DNA of 64,000 nt, taken from contig JAEVLN010000018.1 in NCBI GenBank assembly GCA_018350325.1, positions 810,185-874,184 of the forward strand. The letters are read 5' to 3'. Made by a program: the position numbers and the translations under genes. Below the pieces are notes generated by a model, which was not told the origin of the DNA, ran no database searches, and saw only the letters and a program-made list of their open reading frames with translations. This document shows positions 10,991 through 21,102 of the stretch, piece after piece. The stretch is from Globodera rostochiensis. Taxonomy: Eukaryota > Nematoda > Chromadorea > Rhabditida > Heteroderidae. How positions within the stretch are numbered: position 1 is the stretch's first letter; each line of letters starts with the position of its first letter.

Positions 10991-11189
10991 TTTTTTAGAT
11001 AAAATTATTCTAAATTTATTAAATTTTGTGTTAACCCAAAACTTTGATCGGTGATAAATAATTTACATTTATGTAAATTAGAAAAATTTTTACGAAACGA
11101 CCCAGCACGAAAGTCGCTTCATTTTCAAAAATAATTGCTTCATATCACTCAACATTCGTTTAAACTAATGGGCAATTAGTAATAAACCC

Positions 11190-11640
11190 CTCATTATTTT
11201 CTCTAGAGCTGTTCGAGACTTGAAATTTACCGAGAATCGAGAACCGAGGACACCGAGAACCGAGACCGAGAAATGACCCCGAGACTCGAGACCGGGAACG
11301 AGACCCAAAAAAACCGAGAAATTTCTCGACTCGGGAACCGAGAATCGAGAAATTTCAAATTTTTTTTCGTAATTCACAAAAAAATATTGATTTTAAGCTC
11401 CACAAATTTTCAATAAATAATTTAACACTCAGGGGTGCCAACTGTCCTTGCTACTGATTTCGTCGTACTGATTCTGTACTGATTTTCAGTAGGGTTGGAC
11501 AAGAACGGGTATCCGGAACCGGACCGGGACCGGTATCCGGGTGTTTTGGGCAAATTATCCGGTACCGGTATCCGGGTGTCAAGGATCCGGGATACCCGGT
11601 ATCCGGGGGTTGGATCCGGGTGGGTTAAGCACCCCCTAAT
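11190..11640. repeat. Two simple-word repeat blocks (GAGACCGAG-type and CCGGGTATCC-type)
   Basis: 11,205-11,360 is built from ACCGAGAA and GAGACCGAGA words and begins TAGAGCTGTTCGAG. A related block at 48,470-48,560 ends CGAGCAGCCCTA. 11,490-11,640 is built from GGTATCCGG words, begins TAGGGTTGG and ends CACCCCCTA. Both look like hAT-type nonautonomous elements, but clear target duplications were not found. Confidence 0.45.
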
Positions 11641-12122
11641 GGTGGTATTTTTTCGGAGAGGTTTTTTTGATGGTGTTAGCGCTAGTAAAATTTTTGAATT
11701 TTGCGCGACAATTTGCCATTTCCTATTAGAATAAAATAGAGAGATATGGACTTATGTAATTTGTTTTTTTATAATTAAGGATAGGATTTATATCATCTAT
11801 CTTAATATTAATTTTGCTCCTACAGTTGTAAATATAATATTTTCACATGTTTTGGAAATTTTATAAAAAATATCAAAAGTAAAAAATTTTAGGGAAAATG
11901 TCGATCTTTGTGGGTGGATTTTTGGTCCAAGAAAAAGTCATTTTTTAGGGGTGCATTTTTGAAATTTTTAAAAAGTCGATCCTTAGGGGTGTATTTTTCG
12001 TTTTTATTGCATTTTTCTTAATGAATTTTTTGAAAAATGGCGAAATATGTGCTAAAACTCTGAAAAAGCTTAAAATATGTCAGTAAATATGTGCTACAAA
12101 ATCGCTCAAAATATGTTTTAAT

Positions 12123-13008
12123 TAGAGTAGTGCACGGTCGGTTTTAAACCGGGGGTACCGGTTTTCGGTTAGGCCGGTTTTGCGACCTCCGGTTTTCGGT
12201 TTTGGTTTTTGGCCGACACCCGGTTAACCAAAAACCGAAACCGGTTTTTTATTAAACCAAAGGGGGGCCCTTTTGATTTTAAATCCTAATTTTTGGACCA
12301 ATTTTTTTAACATTTGTTTTATCTAAAAAAAATTCTCAACATTTTTAATCAATTTGCTGTTGCCTAAGTACATTTTCTTCAATTTCTTCTTTGTCATCTA
12401 ATTCATCGGTAAAATATCAACTCGTTCCCCACCAAAATTGGTCGAGATAGAGGTCAGTTTCGAATACTAGGCCCTCGAATACCCCCCGATAATTTTTTTA
12501 TCGACTTTTGAATTTTTTTTATTTTTTTCAAGGGGAACGAGTTGATGATGGGGAACGAGTTGATTACCGTTCTAATTCATCATATCTAGCTCAACTCTTG
12601 GCGCAAGCATAGTCTTCTTTAAACTGGCTTTAATAAGCATCAAATTTTCCGCCATTTTTGCGCCTAGCCTAAATAAATATGGTGATACCGTAAGGCAATT
12701 TGTACCTGTTCCTTAACGTGTTTGCATAAAGGAGCCCTGCCATTGAAAATGTCCTCTCGCTGCTTACAGAAGTGGCAGGAACTGACAAAAAGCGCTCAGC
12801 CCCCTCAGCAATCAAAGGAAAACGAAATTCCATGAAAATCCCATCATTAGGAGTGTATTTTTTTCGTTTTTACAACCGAAACCGGAAAACCGGTACCCCC
12901 GGTTTTCGGTTAGGCCGGTTTTACGACCCCCGGTTTTCGGTTTCGGTTTTTGGGCTAAAAAAACCGGTTTTCGGTTTCGGTTCGGTTAACCGACCGTGCA
13001 CTACCCTA
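12123..13008. mobile_element. Nonautonomous hAT-type element with ACCGGTTTTCGG-word interior
   Basis: Terminal inverted repeats TAGAGTAGTGCACGGTCGGTT and AACCGACCGTGCACTACCCTA bound an 886-bp unit. Both ends carry CGGTTTTCGGTTAGGCCGG words; the centre is AT-rich and noncoding. Related ends occur near 17,166 and 29,815. The flanking 8-mers (GTTTTAAT and GTTAATAC) do not match exactly, so the target duplication is eroded or the boundary is off. Confidence 0.65.
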
Positions 13009-13279
13009 GTTAATACCAGCATGCAGTGATGCAATAAAAAATAATGAGGACTACTTGGACACGTACATGCGTGACTATGGGGTACTTTAAAGCGCTGATG
13101 CGCTTGTAGAGCTTCGGGGAGAGAAGTTTTGAACTGATGATTTGCCAGGTACAATAAATTAGCCCAAAATGAGGCCAGTTACAACAATTTTGACATTCGT
13201 AAGAACTCCCGTTTTCTTTTGCTTATAAACTTGTGTGAATCGATGGGTTGCATTCCCGGAACACCAAATTTTGGTCCAG

Positions 13280-14013
13280 AGTCCAAAATGTTTTGGTCGG
13301 TACTTTTCGGTAAAGTACCGAAAAAGTACCGGTACTGAAAAGTACCAAAAAAATTGTCGGTGCTTTTTCGGTTTTCGGTACCAAAATTTTTTATATTAAC
13401 TTATAAACAAAAAATTGTTTATGTTTTATTAATATTTAAATTGAGTATTGGGAGATTGCGATTCAAGAAAATTAGCATTTTGACCTGTTCCTGTTCTGTG
13501 GCAGGATTTTATGAGAAATTCCTAAATTATCTTCAATTTTAAAAATCTTAAAAACATATTTAAAGAAAAAATATTGTTTTTTCTGCCATGAAGTTAATTA
13601 AAAGACAGAAAAAACTATATAGCAGTCGGGGTTTGCCAGGCATCACTCACCAGGGCATTCAATAAAAAGAAATTTTGACTCAAGGACTCGAACCTCAGAC
13701 AATAAGGGCTTTCGGTTCACAGTTTAACCACTAAGCCACGTGATATTATGGGTAAATGTTGAAAAATTCGAATATATTACCAATTTTTCCATTCGGTACT
13801 TTTTTCGGTACTCAAATTTTGTTCGGTCGGTACCTTCGGTTCTCAGATTTTTTTGGTCGGTACTTTTCGGTAAAGTACCGAAAAAGTACCGGTACCGAAA
13901 AGTACCAAAAAAATCCAAAAGTTTCGGTCGGTACTTTTCGGTAAAGTACCGAAGCCTGAGTACCGAAAAGTACCGAAAAAGCGTCGGTACTTTCCCGTAC
14001 CGACCGAACACTA
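13280..14013. repeat. GGTCGGTACTTTTCGG-word repeats, probable hAT-type element end
   Basis: Palindromic runs of TCGGTACTTTTCGGTAAAGT and complements cluster at 13,290-13,390 and 13,795-14,010. The right side ends CGTACCGACCGAACACTA directly against a broken chemoreceptor exon, consistent with an insertion. The left end was not resolved. Confidence 0.5.
13679..13740 (-). other. tRNA-like A/B-box segment (SINE or tRNA pseudogene)
   Basis: On the minus strand TGGCTTAGTGG matches the internal Pol III A box, and GGTTCGAGTCC about 35 bases later matches the B box exactly. The T-arm pairs only with wobble. No proper acceptor stem with the 3' half was found, so a functional tRNA is unlikely. Two similar segments lie inside the hAT-type elements at 14.7 and 15.8 kb. 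Confidence 0.55.
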
Positions 14014-14022
14014 ATATAAATA

Positions 14023-14146
14023 CGCTGAATGCCGAACGATTGCGACAATTTCGGCAATATAAAGTGCAATTGACGGGATGCTTATACAAAGGGTTAAGTA
14101 TTAGATTGGAATTTGAACTGAGATGAACCATTTAGCAAAGTCCATC
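14023..14146 (-). pseudogene. srg-like receptor first-exon fragment
   Basis: The minus strand reads MDFAKWFISVQIPI, then a stop, then YLTLCISIPSIALYIAEIV. This matches exon 1 of the 10.9-kb and 51-kb receptors. It is cut at about 14,020 by the element ending CACTA. The in-frame stop and truncation mark it as dead. Confidence 0.75.
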
Positions 14147-14305
14147 ATCGCTATAAGATTCTCACATTCATGCACTTAACATTCGTTAAAATCTAATGGG
14201 CAATTCGTAAACATACATTCCTCATTAACTCTCATTGCAACACGGCACTTAATCTATCAACATTTGTTGCGCGTCACTGGATGTACAAAAATTATAATTG
14301 ATACC

Positions 14306-14445
14306 GGAATTGCCCGCATAACAAAAAACGCATAGAATGAGTTGTGGAATTTTTTGTGATAAAAGATGGTGACAATTTGGGCGATATAAAGTGCCATTGA
14401 CGGTATGTTTATACAAATGGTTAAATAGATGATTTGAGTTTGAAC
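14306..14445 (-). pseudogene. srg-like receptor first exon interrupted by a hAT-type element
   Basis: The minus strand encodes VQTQIIYLTICINIPSMALY and the following IAQIVTIFYHKKFHNSFYAF, ending at a donor like that of the paralogues (CCG|GTATCA). The 5' part of the exon continues on the other side of the inserted element, where 16,702 onward resembles GTTCAAAYTC plus upstream exon sequence. Thus a 2.26-kb element sits inside this exon. Downstream exons are missing. Confidence 0.7.
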
Positions 14446-14781
14446 TAGAGTCCGGACCAAAACCTAAAACCAAAACATTTTTGGGTTGTTTTGTACAAAA
14501 TTTTTTACCAATATTATTGACCAAATTTTGTTTGGTCCAAATTGGAATAAAACCAAAAGAAAACCAAAACCAAAATAAACCCAATATTATTGACCAAATT
14601 TTGTTTGGTCCAAGCCCATTTTTGTACAAAACTTTTGGGTGTCTTCTGGTTGAATTTACACCCCTAAAGATGACATCATTGAGTGACAATTTTAATCTTT
14701 TTAACAGGAATTCCGCAAGAAATTGATGGCTTAGTGTGTTGTCTTTCGGTAGCTCTTATCTTATGTGTTTGGGGTTCGAAC

Positions 14782-16138
14782 TAGAGACCGGAAACTTGGA
14801 CCCAAAACCCAAAAATTTTTTGGGCATTTTTTGGGTTTTGGTTTTTTTTGGGTTTCGCTCCCATCTGACCCAAAACCCAAAACCCAAAAATTTTTTGGTC
14901 ATTTTTTGGGTTTTGGGTTTTTTTGGGTTTCGCTCCCATCTGACCCAAAACCCAAAACCCAAAAATTTTTTGGGCATTTTTTGGGTTTTGGTTTTTTTTG
15001 GGTTTCGCTCCCATCTGACCCAAAACCCAAAACCCAAAAATTTTTTGGTCATTTTTTGGGTTTTGGGTTTTTTTGGGTTGACAAAACCCAAAATTTTGTA
15101 CAAAACCCAAAAAATTTTAGAAAACGTAATAAAATGCCCAAATTTCCGACTTTTTTTTAATTTTTAAATAAAAGTTCTATTCATAGCATTTTTCTGACCA
15201 GTCATCATAAATTCATGAATAATATTAATATCAGGGTAGCCACCTGTCAAACCCAAAAATCAGGAATACCGGCTGAAAAATCAGAAAAAAAATCCGGAAT
15301 TTTTTTAGGTGTGTAAATATATGAATTTAATGCCAAAACTTTTTTATTGCTAAGAAAATTGTGTAAAATTTCGATAATTTTGCCGATTTTTGAATTTTCA
15401 GAAATCCAATTTGCGAATTCTGCTTTATTAGGGGGTGGCGGTTGGCGGTGCCAATAGGCGCCTCCGAGAAAATTTTGAATTTTGACTCAATTTGTTAAGA
15501 AATTTGCAATCAAAATTTTAAAATTACGATACTTTTTTTAGGAATGGGAGAGGTCCGCCGGCACCGGCAGAAAATTTTTTACAGAAATCAAGTCTTTGTT
15601 ACAAAATTAAACCAAAAAGTTCAGAAAAATATGAAAGTCTGGCAATCTTTGTTAAAAAATTCAGAAAAATATGTTGATTTTTTCAAAAATACTTTTTTTG
15701 CGCCATTTTAATTTTAAAAAATTCGAAAAATTATTTTAAAATTTATTAATGGGGAGAAGCGTATGTGAGAAGAGGAAAAATATAAATAGTGCTCGCACTA
15801 CGGCGGGTTCGAACCCAACACATAACGTAAGAGCTACCGAAATGACAAACCACTAAGCCATCAATTACTTATTAAGATCCTTGTAAAAAAGATTGAAAAA
15901 TCACTCGATGATGCTATCTTTAGGGGTGTAAATTCAACCGGGTAACACCCAAAACTTTTGTACAAAAAAGGAAATAGACCCAAAACCCAAAACCCAAAAA
16001 TTTTTTGGTCATTTTTTGGGTTTTGGTTTTTTTTGGGTTTTGCTCCAACGGACCCAAAACCCAAAAATTTTTTGGTCCAATTTTTTGTACAAAAAACCCA
16101 AAAAATTTTTGGCTTTTGGGTTTTGGGTCCGGACTCTA
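14782..16138 (+). mobile_element. Inner hAT-type element inserted into the B box of the outer copy
   Basis: The ends TAGAGACCGGAAACTTGG and (outward) TAGAGTCCGGACCC are flanked by identical 8-mers GTTCGAAC at 14,774-14,781 and 16,139-16,146. The left and right end types are swapped relative to the outer element, so the two are related copies in opposite orientation. The interior includes a 74-bp tandem array, an AT-rich centre and its own tRNA-like segment on the minus strand (B box about 15,805-15,815, A box about 15,851-15,861). Confidence 0.8.
14800..15095. repeat. Tandem array, about 74-bp unit, four copies
   Basis: Units contain CCCAAAACCCAAAAATTTTT, TGGGCATTTTTTGGGTTTTG and GGTTTCGCTCCCATCTGA. 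Each unit is itself largely self-complementary. Two alternating variants (GGGCATTTT and GGTCATTTT) suggest duplication of a dimer. Part of the array recurs at 15,975-16,130. Confidence 0.85.
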
Positions 16139-17165
16139 GTTCGAACCCGCTTGAGTGGAAGCAGCTATTTATTATTTTTCCTTTGTCACATGCGCTTCCC
16201 TGCATTAATACAAATTTTTGAATACATTTTAATATTTTTACACGCGCAAAAAAAGAATTTTTGAAAATTTTTGTTTTCAAATTCCTTAAGAAATAAATAT
16301 TGCCAGTTTTTTGTTTAAATTCCTCCGGCGGCGCCTGTCGGCACAGCCGGACCTATCACATTTCTAAAAAGTAGATACTGGAATTTTAATGACCGGATTC
16401 GGAATTATGAGCAAAATCCCAACCCGACCTCTGACATGGTCAACCCCGGCCTCCACGACCCCGACTGGGGGGGGACGGTTTGGTTTGTAGTTGGCGTGAT
16501 TGACGTGACACTGGTCAGAAAAAGCATTGAATAAAATTTTATTTAAAAAAATCGTAAATTTAGGCTTTTTGTTATGTTTTACTAAAAAACTTTTGGGTTT
16601 TGTACAAATTTTGGGTTTTGCCAGACCAAAAAAAAACCAAAACCAAAATAAACCCAATATTATTGACCAAATTTTGTTTGGGTCCAACTTTCCGATCTCT
16701 AGTTTGAACTGACTTGAAGCCTACTGGCGTGATTGGGGGTTGTACCTGTTGTAGCTGGCGTGATATCCACAATTATTGCAAGAGCGTAGATTTATTTTAA
16801 AATTATAACGCAACAAATAATTTTTTTTTTTCTAAAATCTCATTTTACAAATATGTTTTGAATTCTGACACTCAAAGGGCACAACATGTATTCGCTTTGA
16901 TTTTGACAAAATTTCTTTGTCTAAATTTTTTGTCACGCACAGCCAGTGTTGGTTGATAGATTAACTATTAAAATGCAGTTTTGTTATGAAAAAAATTAAC
17001 AATTAATTAAATGAATAATTTTGCCTTATTAATATGATGGATGCCATTGTATTGTAATTTTTAAAATATGAACATTTTAAATGTAAAATGTTATAGGAAT
17101 TCAAATTTTTTAAAGATACGGACTTTCGAAAACAGTAAATTCTTTAAAAAACGTACCCTTGGGAG

Positions 17166-17288
17166 TAAGGCTGTCGGTTTCAAATAATTTTTGGTTTGAA
17201 ACCGACCGCGTTAATCGAACCGGAGCTTTCGGGAACCAAAAAAATGCCGGTTTCGGTATCGGTTCGGTTCGGAAAACCGACAGCCGTA
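17166..17288. mobile_element. 123-bp hAT-type miniature element with exact target duplication
   Basis: The left end TAAGGCTGTCGGTTT and right end (outward TACGGCTGTCGGTTTTCC) are flanked on both sides by CTTGGGAG (17,158-17,165 and 17,289-17,296). The whole element is nearly one hairpin of CCGGTTTCGG words. Confidence 0.8.
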
Positions 17289-18404
17289 CTTGGGAGGGCT
17301 GAAATAATGTTGTGAATTTAATGTGTTTTAATTCATATTGGCATAACGTAATTTGCTATTTATTTAAAAATAAAAATCATTTAAAATTAACCAAAAATGT
17401 CCAATAACTAGGGGTGCTTAAACCGCATATTTGGGTAACCGGTTATCGGTTAACCAGGGATTTTAAAGACCGGTTTTCGTAACCTAAAACAAAATATTCA
17501 ATTGGAAATGCGTCCAAATTGAATAAAGGCCTTATGGCTCTTGCGAAGAAAGTATTCTTAAAAAAGGAATTATTTCAAAATCTAAATTAAAATAGCCTAC
17601 CAAATAAAGCATATTAGACCAAAGTGACAACAGTTCGCAAAACTTTGGCTATTTTGACTTCAGACTTCGGGCTTAAATCCGATCTTTAAGGGTAATGGAT
17701 TTTTGTTGTCAAGTTTTTTTTTTGCGCCGCAGTCGGCGCCGCCAAGAAAATAAATGTCTGTTTTTGTTAAGAGATTTACAAATAAAATTTTTTTTAAAAA
17801 CGTTTTTTTCCCGCTCGCTTAGAACTGATAGGGTATTTACCCAACTCGCTAAATTTTCCAAGATTATCAAAGATGTTTGAATCTTGCAATTAGTAGTAGA
17901 AGCTATCAACAAGCAAATGCTAAGCGATTGGCAAATCTCAAAAGGTAAATATGGATCATTTTCACCAGAATCGAAATTAGAGCCCGGACTTAAGGACTGA
18001 TCGAGATTTCGATCAAGAATTACGATGAATCTCGAATCTCGGTAAAATTTCGTCGATTGAGATTTTCTTTGGATTGGATCACTTTGCAATTAAATGATGT
18101 CAACTGCCTTTTTAATCGATCAAAAACAGTTGTGGCCTGCTTCACATCGACTTCCATCCATTTTTCTGATTCACATTTATTGGTCAAATGTTTTCATATA
18201 ACTAATGTTAGCATTAATTTTATCATTATATATTAGCAATGGTACCCAATTTATTTTTAAAAAATTTTGATTACTTTAGAAATTCATAAAATTTGAAGGA
18301 ATTATGAATTTAATTATACTATAAGCAATAATGCTTTTAAAATAAGTAATAAAATTTAATATTTATTAATTTTTTTCTCTCTTTGTGCTTATTTTTAGAA
18401 AAAA

Positions 18405-20055
18405 ATGATTTTTTGGCACAACAAATTCATTTGTCTGATCATTTTAGCCGGGTCAGCTTCCGAATTCCTAGCTGAAGATGCGGCATCTGATCAGAAAACT
18501 TTCTATCCAATCCGTTACAAAAATTGCAGTAAAATTTTTAAATAAATTTAAATTTCACCTAAAATAATAACCCCTTAAATTTCAAATATGCAAATAAAAA
18601 TTTCAGAATCGCAATTCGAAGTGTTGAGCGTGGCGATCACAACCAACTGTTCCAGTACTGATCGATGCCACTTTTCGCGTGGCTCTGTTCTGGCCATACA
18701 AATTGTCTTCAAGCCGAGTATTGAATTTTTCGGGTTTTTTAGCATTTGCCCATTTTGTCACATTGCCAGTTGGCATTTTCCTTTGTTTCTTGAACAAATT
18801 TCCTGTTGCAAAAACAGGAGCATTCTGACAACATCAAAACGCAATCTTGTTTTTTAAAACAAATAAATTTCCAGTATCGATTTCTCAAACACAAACTTTT
18901 ACGCACAAAAGTTTTTCCGTTAATTCAAGTGCCCAATCGAAGTCCGAAGGTGGGGGGGACATTGTTTTACAGGGTTAACAATTTTTCTTTAATAACAAAT
19001 TATTTTTAAAACCTTTTTTAATATCAATCTTAACAAGATCGTCGTGTTGAATCGCTGCAAACTGCAGTGTGGGCACATCTCGGTGACGCGCGCGGTGCAT
19101 TGGCTCGGTTTCACATTGATAACGGTCTCATTTTATTTTAAAAAAGCTATCATTCTTCAGGACTAACTGAAATTTTGAAAATTTACTTGCCAAATAGCCC
19201 AATTAAAAAGTAAATGAAATCCAAATCATTGTTATGATTTTAATATTAAATAAAAATGGTTTAAAAAATTGAGCAAATAGATGAATTACGAATTTCATAT
19301 TCAGAAAATGCTTGTGCGGACAGTAACATTACTTGTCCCGTTGAGCCGGGCCAAACCTACTGGTACACGCAGCCTGTAGGTTATTTTACACAATATTTGT
19401 TTTTTAAATTTAATTTCATAATATTTAAAATATAATTAATTACAGTTCACATTAAATATTCTGCATAGTGATACTCGAGACCGGACTTGAGCTTCGAGCG
19501 AAATCTCAATACGAGATTTTAAAAAAAAATTCGAGCCGGAACAGTCAAGATTCGAGATTTTTGATGAAAATATACATTTTTTCAAACACCACTAAATTTT
19601 GGTAATTTTTTACATTTTTGTTCAGAAAAAAGCATTTTCTTGACGGTGCCTATAAGCAACATCGTGCATTTTAGGGGTGTAAAAGAGTCTCGTTTTGATT
19701 AAAAACCCGAACACCGAGCGTCAAGAAGCTTTGCTTGGGTGGAGGGAGACCCAAAAACCGAGACGTTTGAGCACCATTTACAATCTGCAATTTTAATTGT
19801 ACAGCTTCAGAAGATGAATTTATTTTGAATAGATGGATTACAGTTTTTGGATTGTTTTTTAATAATAAGGTACGCATGTTGGCGGAGTATCCGACGGTGG
19901 AAGTGCAAGTCAATTGGCTGCTGACCAGCCCTACGGCGCTGTCATCGGATTCTGATGGTGGTACTGCTGAACGGGGACAGCCGCCACGTGCGCGTGAAAT
20001 TTGTGTGAAAATGTTGGCCAAACTGATGGAAAAAAGTGACACGGAAACGAAATGA
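18405..20055 (+). CDS. Secreted ML-domain (NPC2/MD-2-like) lipid-binding protein
   Basis: Five exons keep phase throughout: 18,405-18,528; 18,607-18,717; 19,038-19,124; 19,305-19,375; 19,870-20,055, total 192 residues. A TTTTTAG acceptor just before the ATG suggests spliced-leader processing. Residues 1-19 are a signal peptide (FICLIILAGSAS). The ML signature follows: YKNC near residue 38, FEVLSVAITTNCSSTDRCHF, AIQIVFKP, AVWAHLGDARG, ENACADSNITCPVEPGQTYW and YPTVEVQVNWLL. Cysteine positions match the family, whose members bind sterols or other lipids in a secreted or lysosomal beta-sandwich. The C-terminal 40 residues after VNWLL are low-complexity and charged, replacing the usual final beta strand and last cysteine pair, which is odd. 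Introns 2 and 4 carry simple-word repeats. Confidence 0.85.
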
Positions 20056-21102
20056 TGGGGGACTGAAATGTACCGGTGGAAGGAAGAGTTGCCCACCGAT
20101 ACTGAAAGAACTGAAACTCTAGATTAATGATGCATGTTTAATTGTGTTATAATCAAATTACTTGTGGCAAAAGGTATAAAAACCCAATTTGACGAGCTTT
20201 TTTATTTTTGAAACATTTCAACTAGAACGAGCGGTATTATCAATTTTTAGTACTATTTACTCTATTCTTTTAAAATGATTTCAATTTAAACATAAAAATA
20301 TCACCTAAAAATCATTGTATGTACACTATTTTTGAGCACAAAATTAATTTAAACAAAAAGCTAAGAGCTTGTCGCGGACAGCGACAGAGCTGATCAAAAT
20401 TGATCGGAAAAAACTCACCCCTTTTTGTACAAATTTAAAGCAGGAAGCGAAATATAAGGTTTACCAACAAATTATTTTTAGATAAATTAATTTTTAAAAA
20501 TATATTTTTAGTTTCTAAAAATATAATCGCATTTCCGGTGTTGCATTTTCTGGCCACGTCCCCCCTCCCATGGGCCTTGCCTGGCGACAAAGCTTAAAAT
20601 AAAAAAGTACTCCCCCCCCCGACCACTGATATAAAGGCAATAGCGTGCAAAAAAACAATGTTTGCCGATGGCACGCAACTCTTTGATGAAAATTTGTGCC
20701 ATTTGTGATAAAGAAAAACGTCAAACCGACTCCAAAATTTCTTTGTGATTTCGAGTCCAGCTTCCAAAAATGCCATCAAACAATAACTATGAGGGTTTAT
20801 TACTTCTTGGCATAAGGTGCCATTTTGTTAGGCACTGGTAAAAGCCGTTAAATTAGTGCCGACACCACTCCTGATTTTTTTTTGCCTTACGTCAATGCTG
20901 CACGGCATTGTAAACGTCAAAAGTTACGCAAAATTTGGATGCAATATTTTAATTAATTAATACTGTGTATATATGCCCTTTAATCATTTGAAACTGTTCA
21001 TAATGCTAGCTAGCTAGCATTTTAATGCAAATTTTAAAACAGTTAAAAACTTGAACATTCTACCTATTTGATCATTTTTATTTAAGGACAAAAATTTTAA
21101 AA
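20056..21102. other. Spacer with no recognised gene
   Basis: AT-rich sequence. Around 20,520-20,780 it is less AT-rich, with a C-run and short open frames on the minus strand that resemble nothing recognisable. A GCTAGCTAGCTAGC run occurs near 21,004. Confidence 0.4.

Larger units (their letters stand above)
14446..16701 (-). mobile_element. Outer hAT-type element with exact 8-bp target duplication
   Basis: The left end TAGAGTCCGGACC and right end (read outward TAGAGATCGGAAAGTTGG) are bounded by identical 8-mers GTTTGAAC at 14,438-14,445 and 16,702-16,709. YARNG ends and 8-bp duplications are hAT hallmarks. The interior has CCAAAACC words, a block with TTTACACCCCTAAAGAT and a tRNA-like A/B-box segment (14,727-14,781), and is split by the inner element. 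No transposase is present. Confidence 0.8.

Noticed and set aside
13679..13740. Functional tRNA gene
   Set aside because: A and B boxes match, but the acceptor stem is not paired and the T-arm needs wobble pairs, so it is kept only as a tRNA-like segment.
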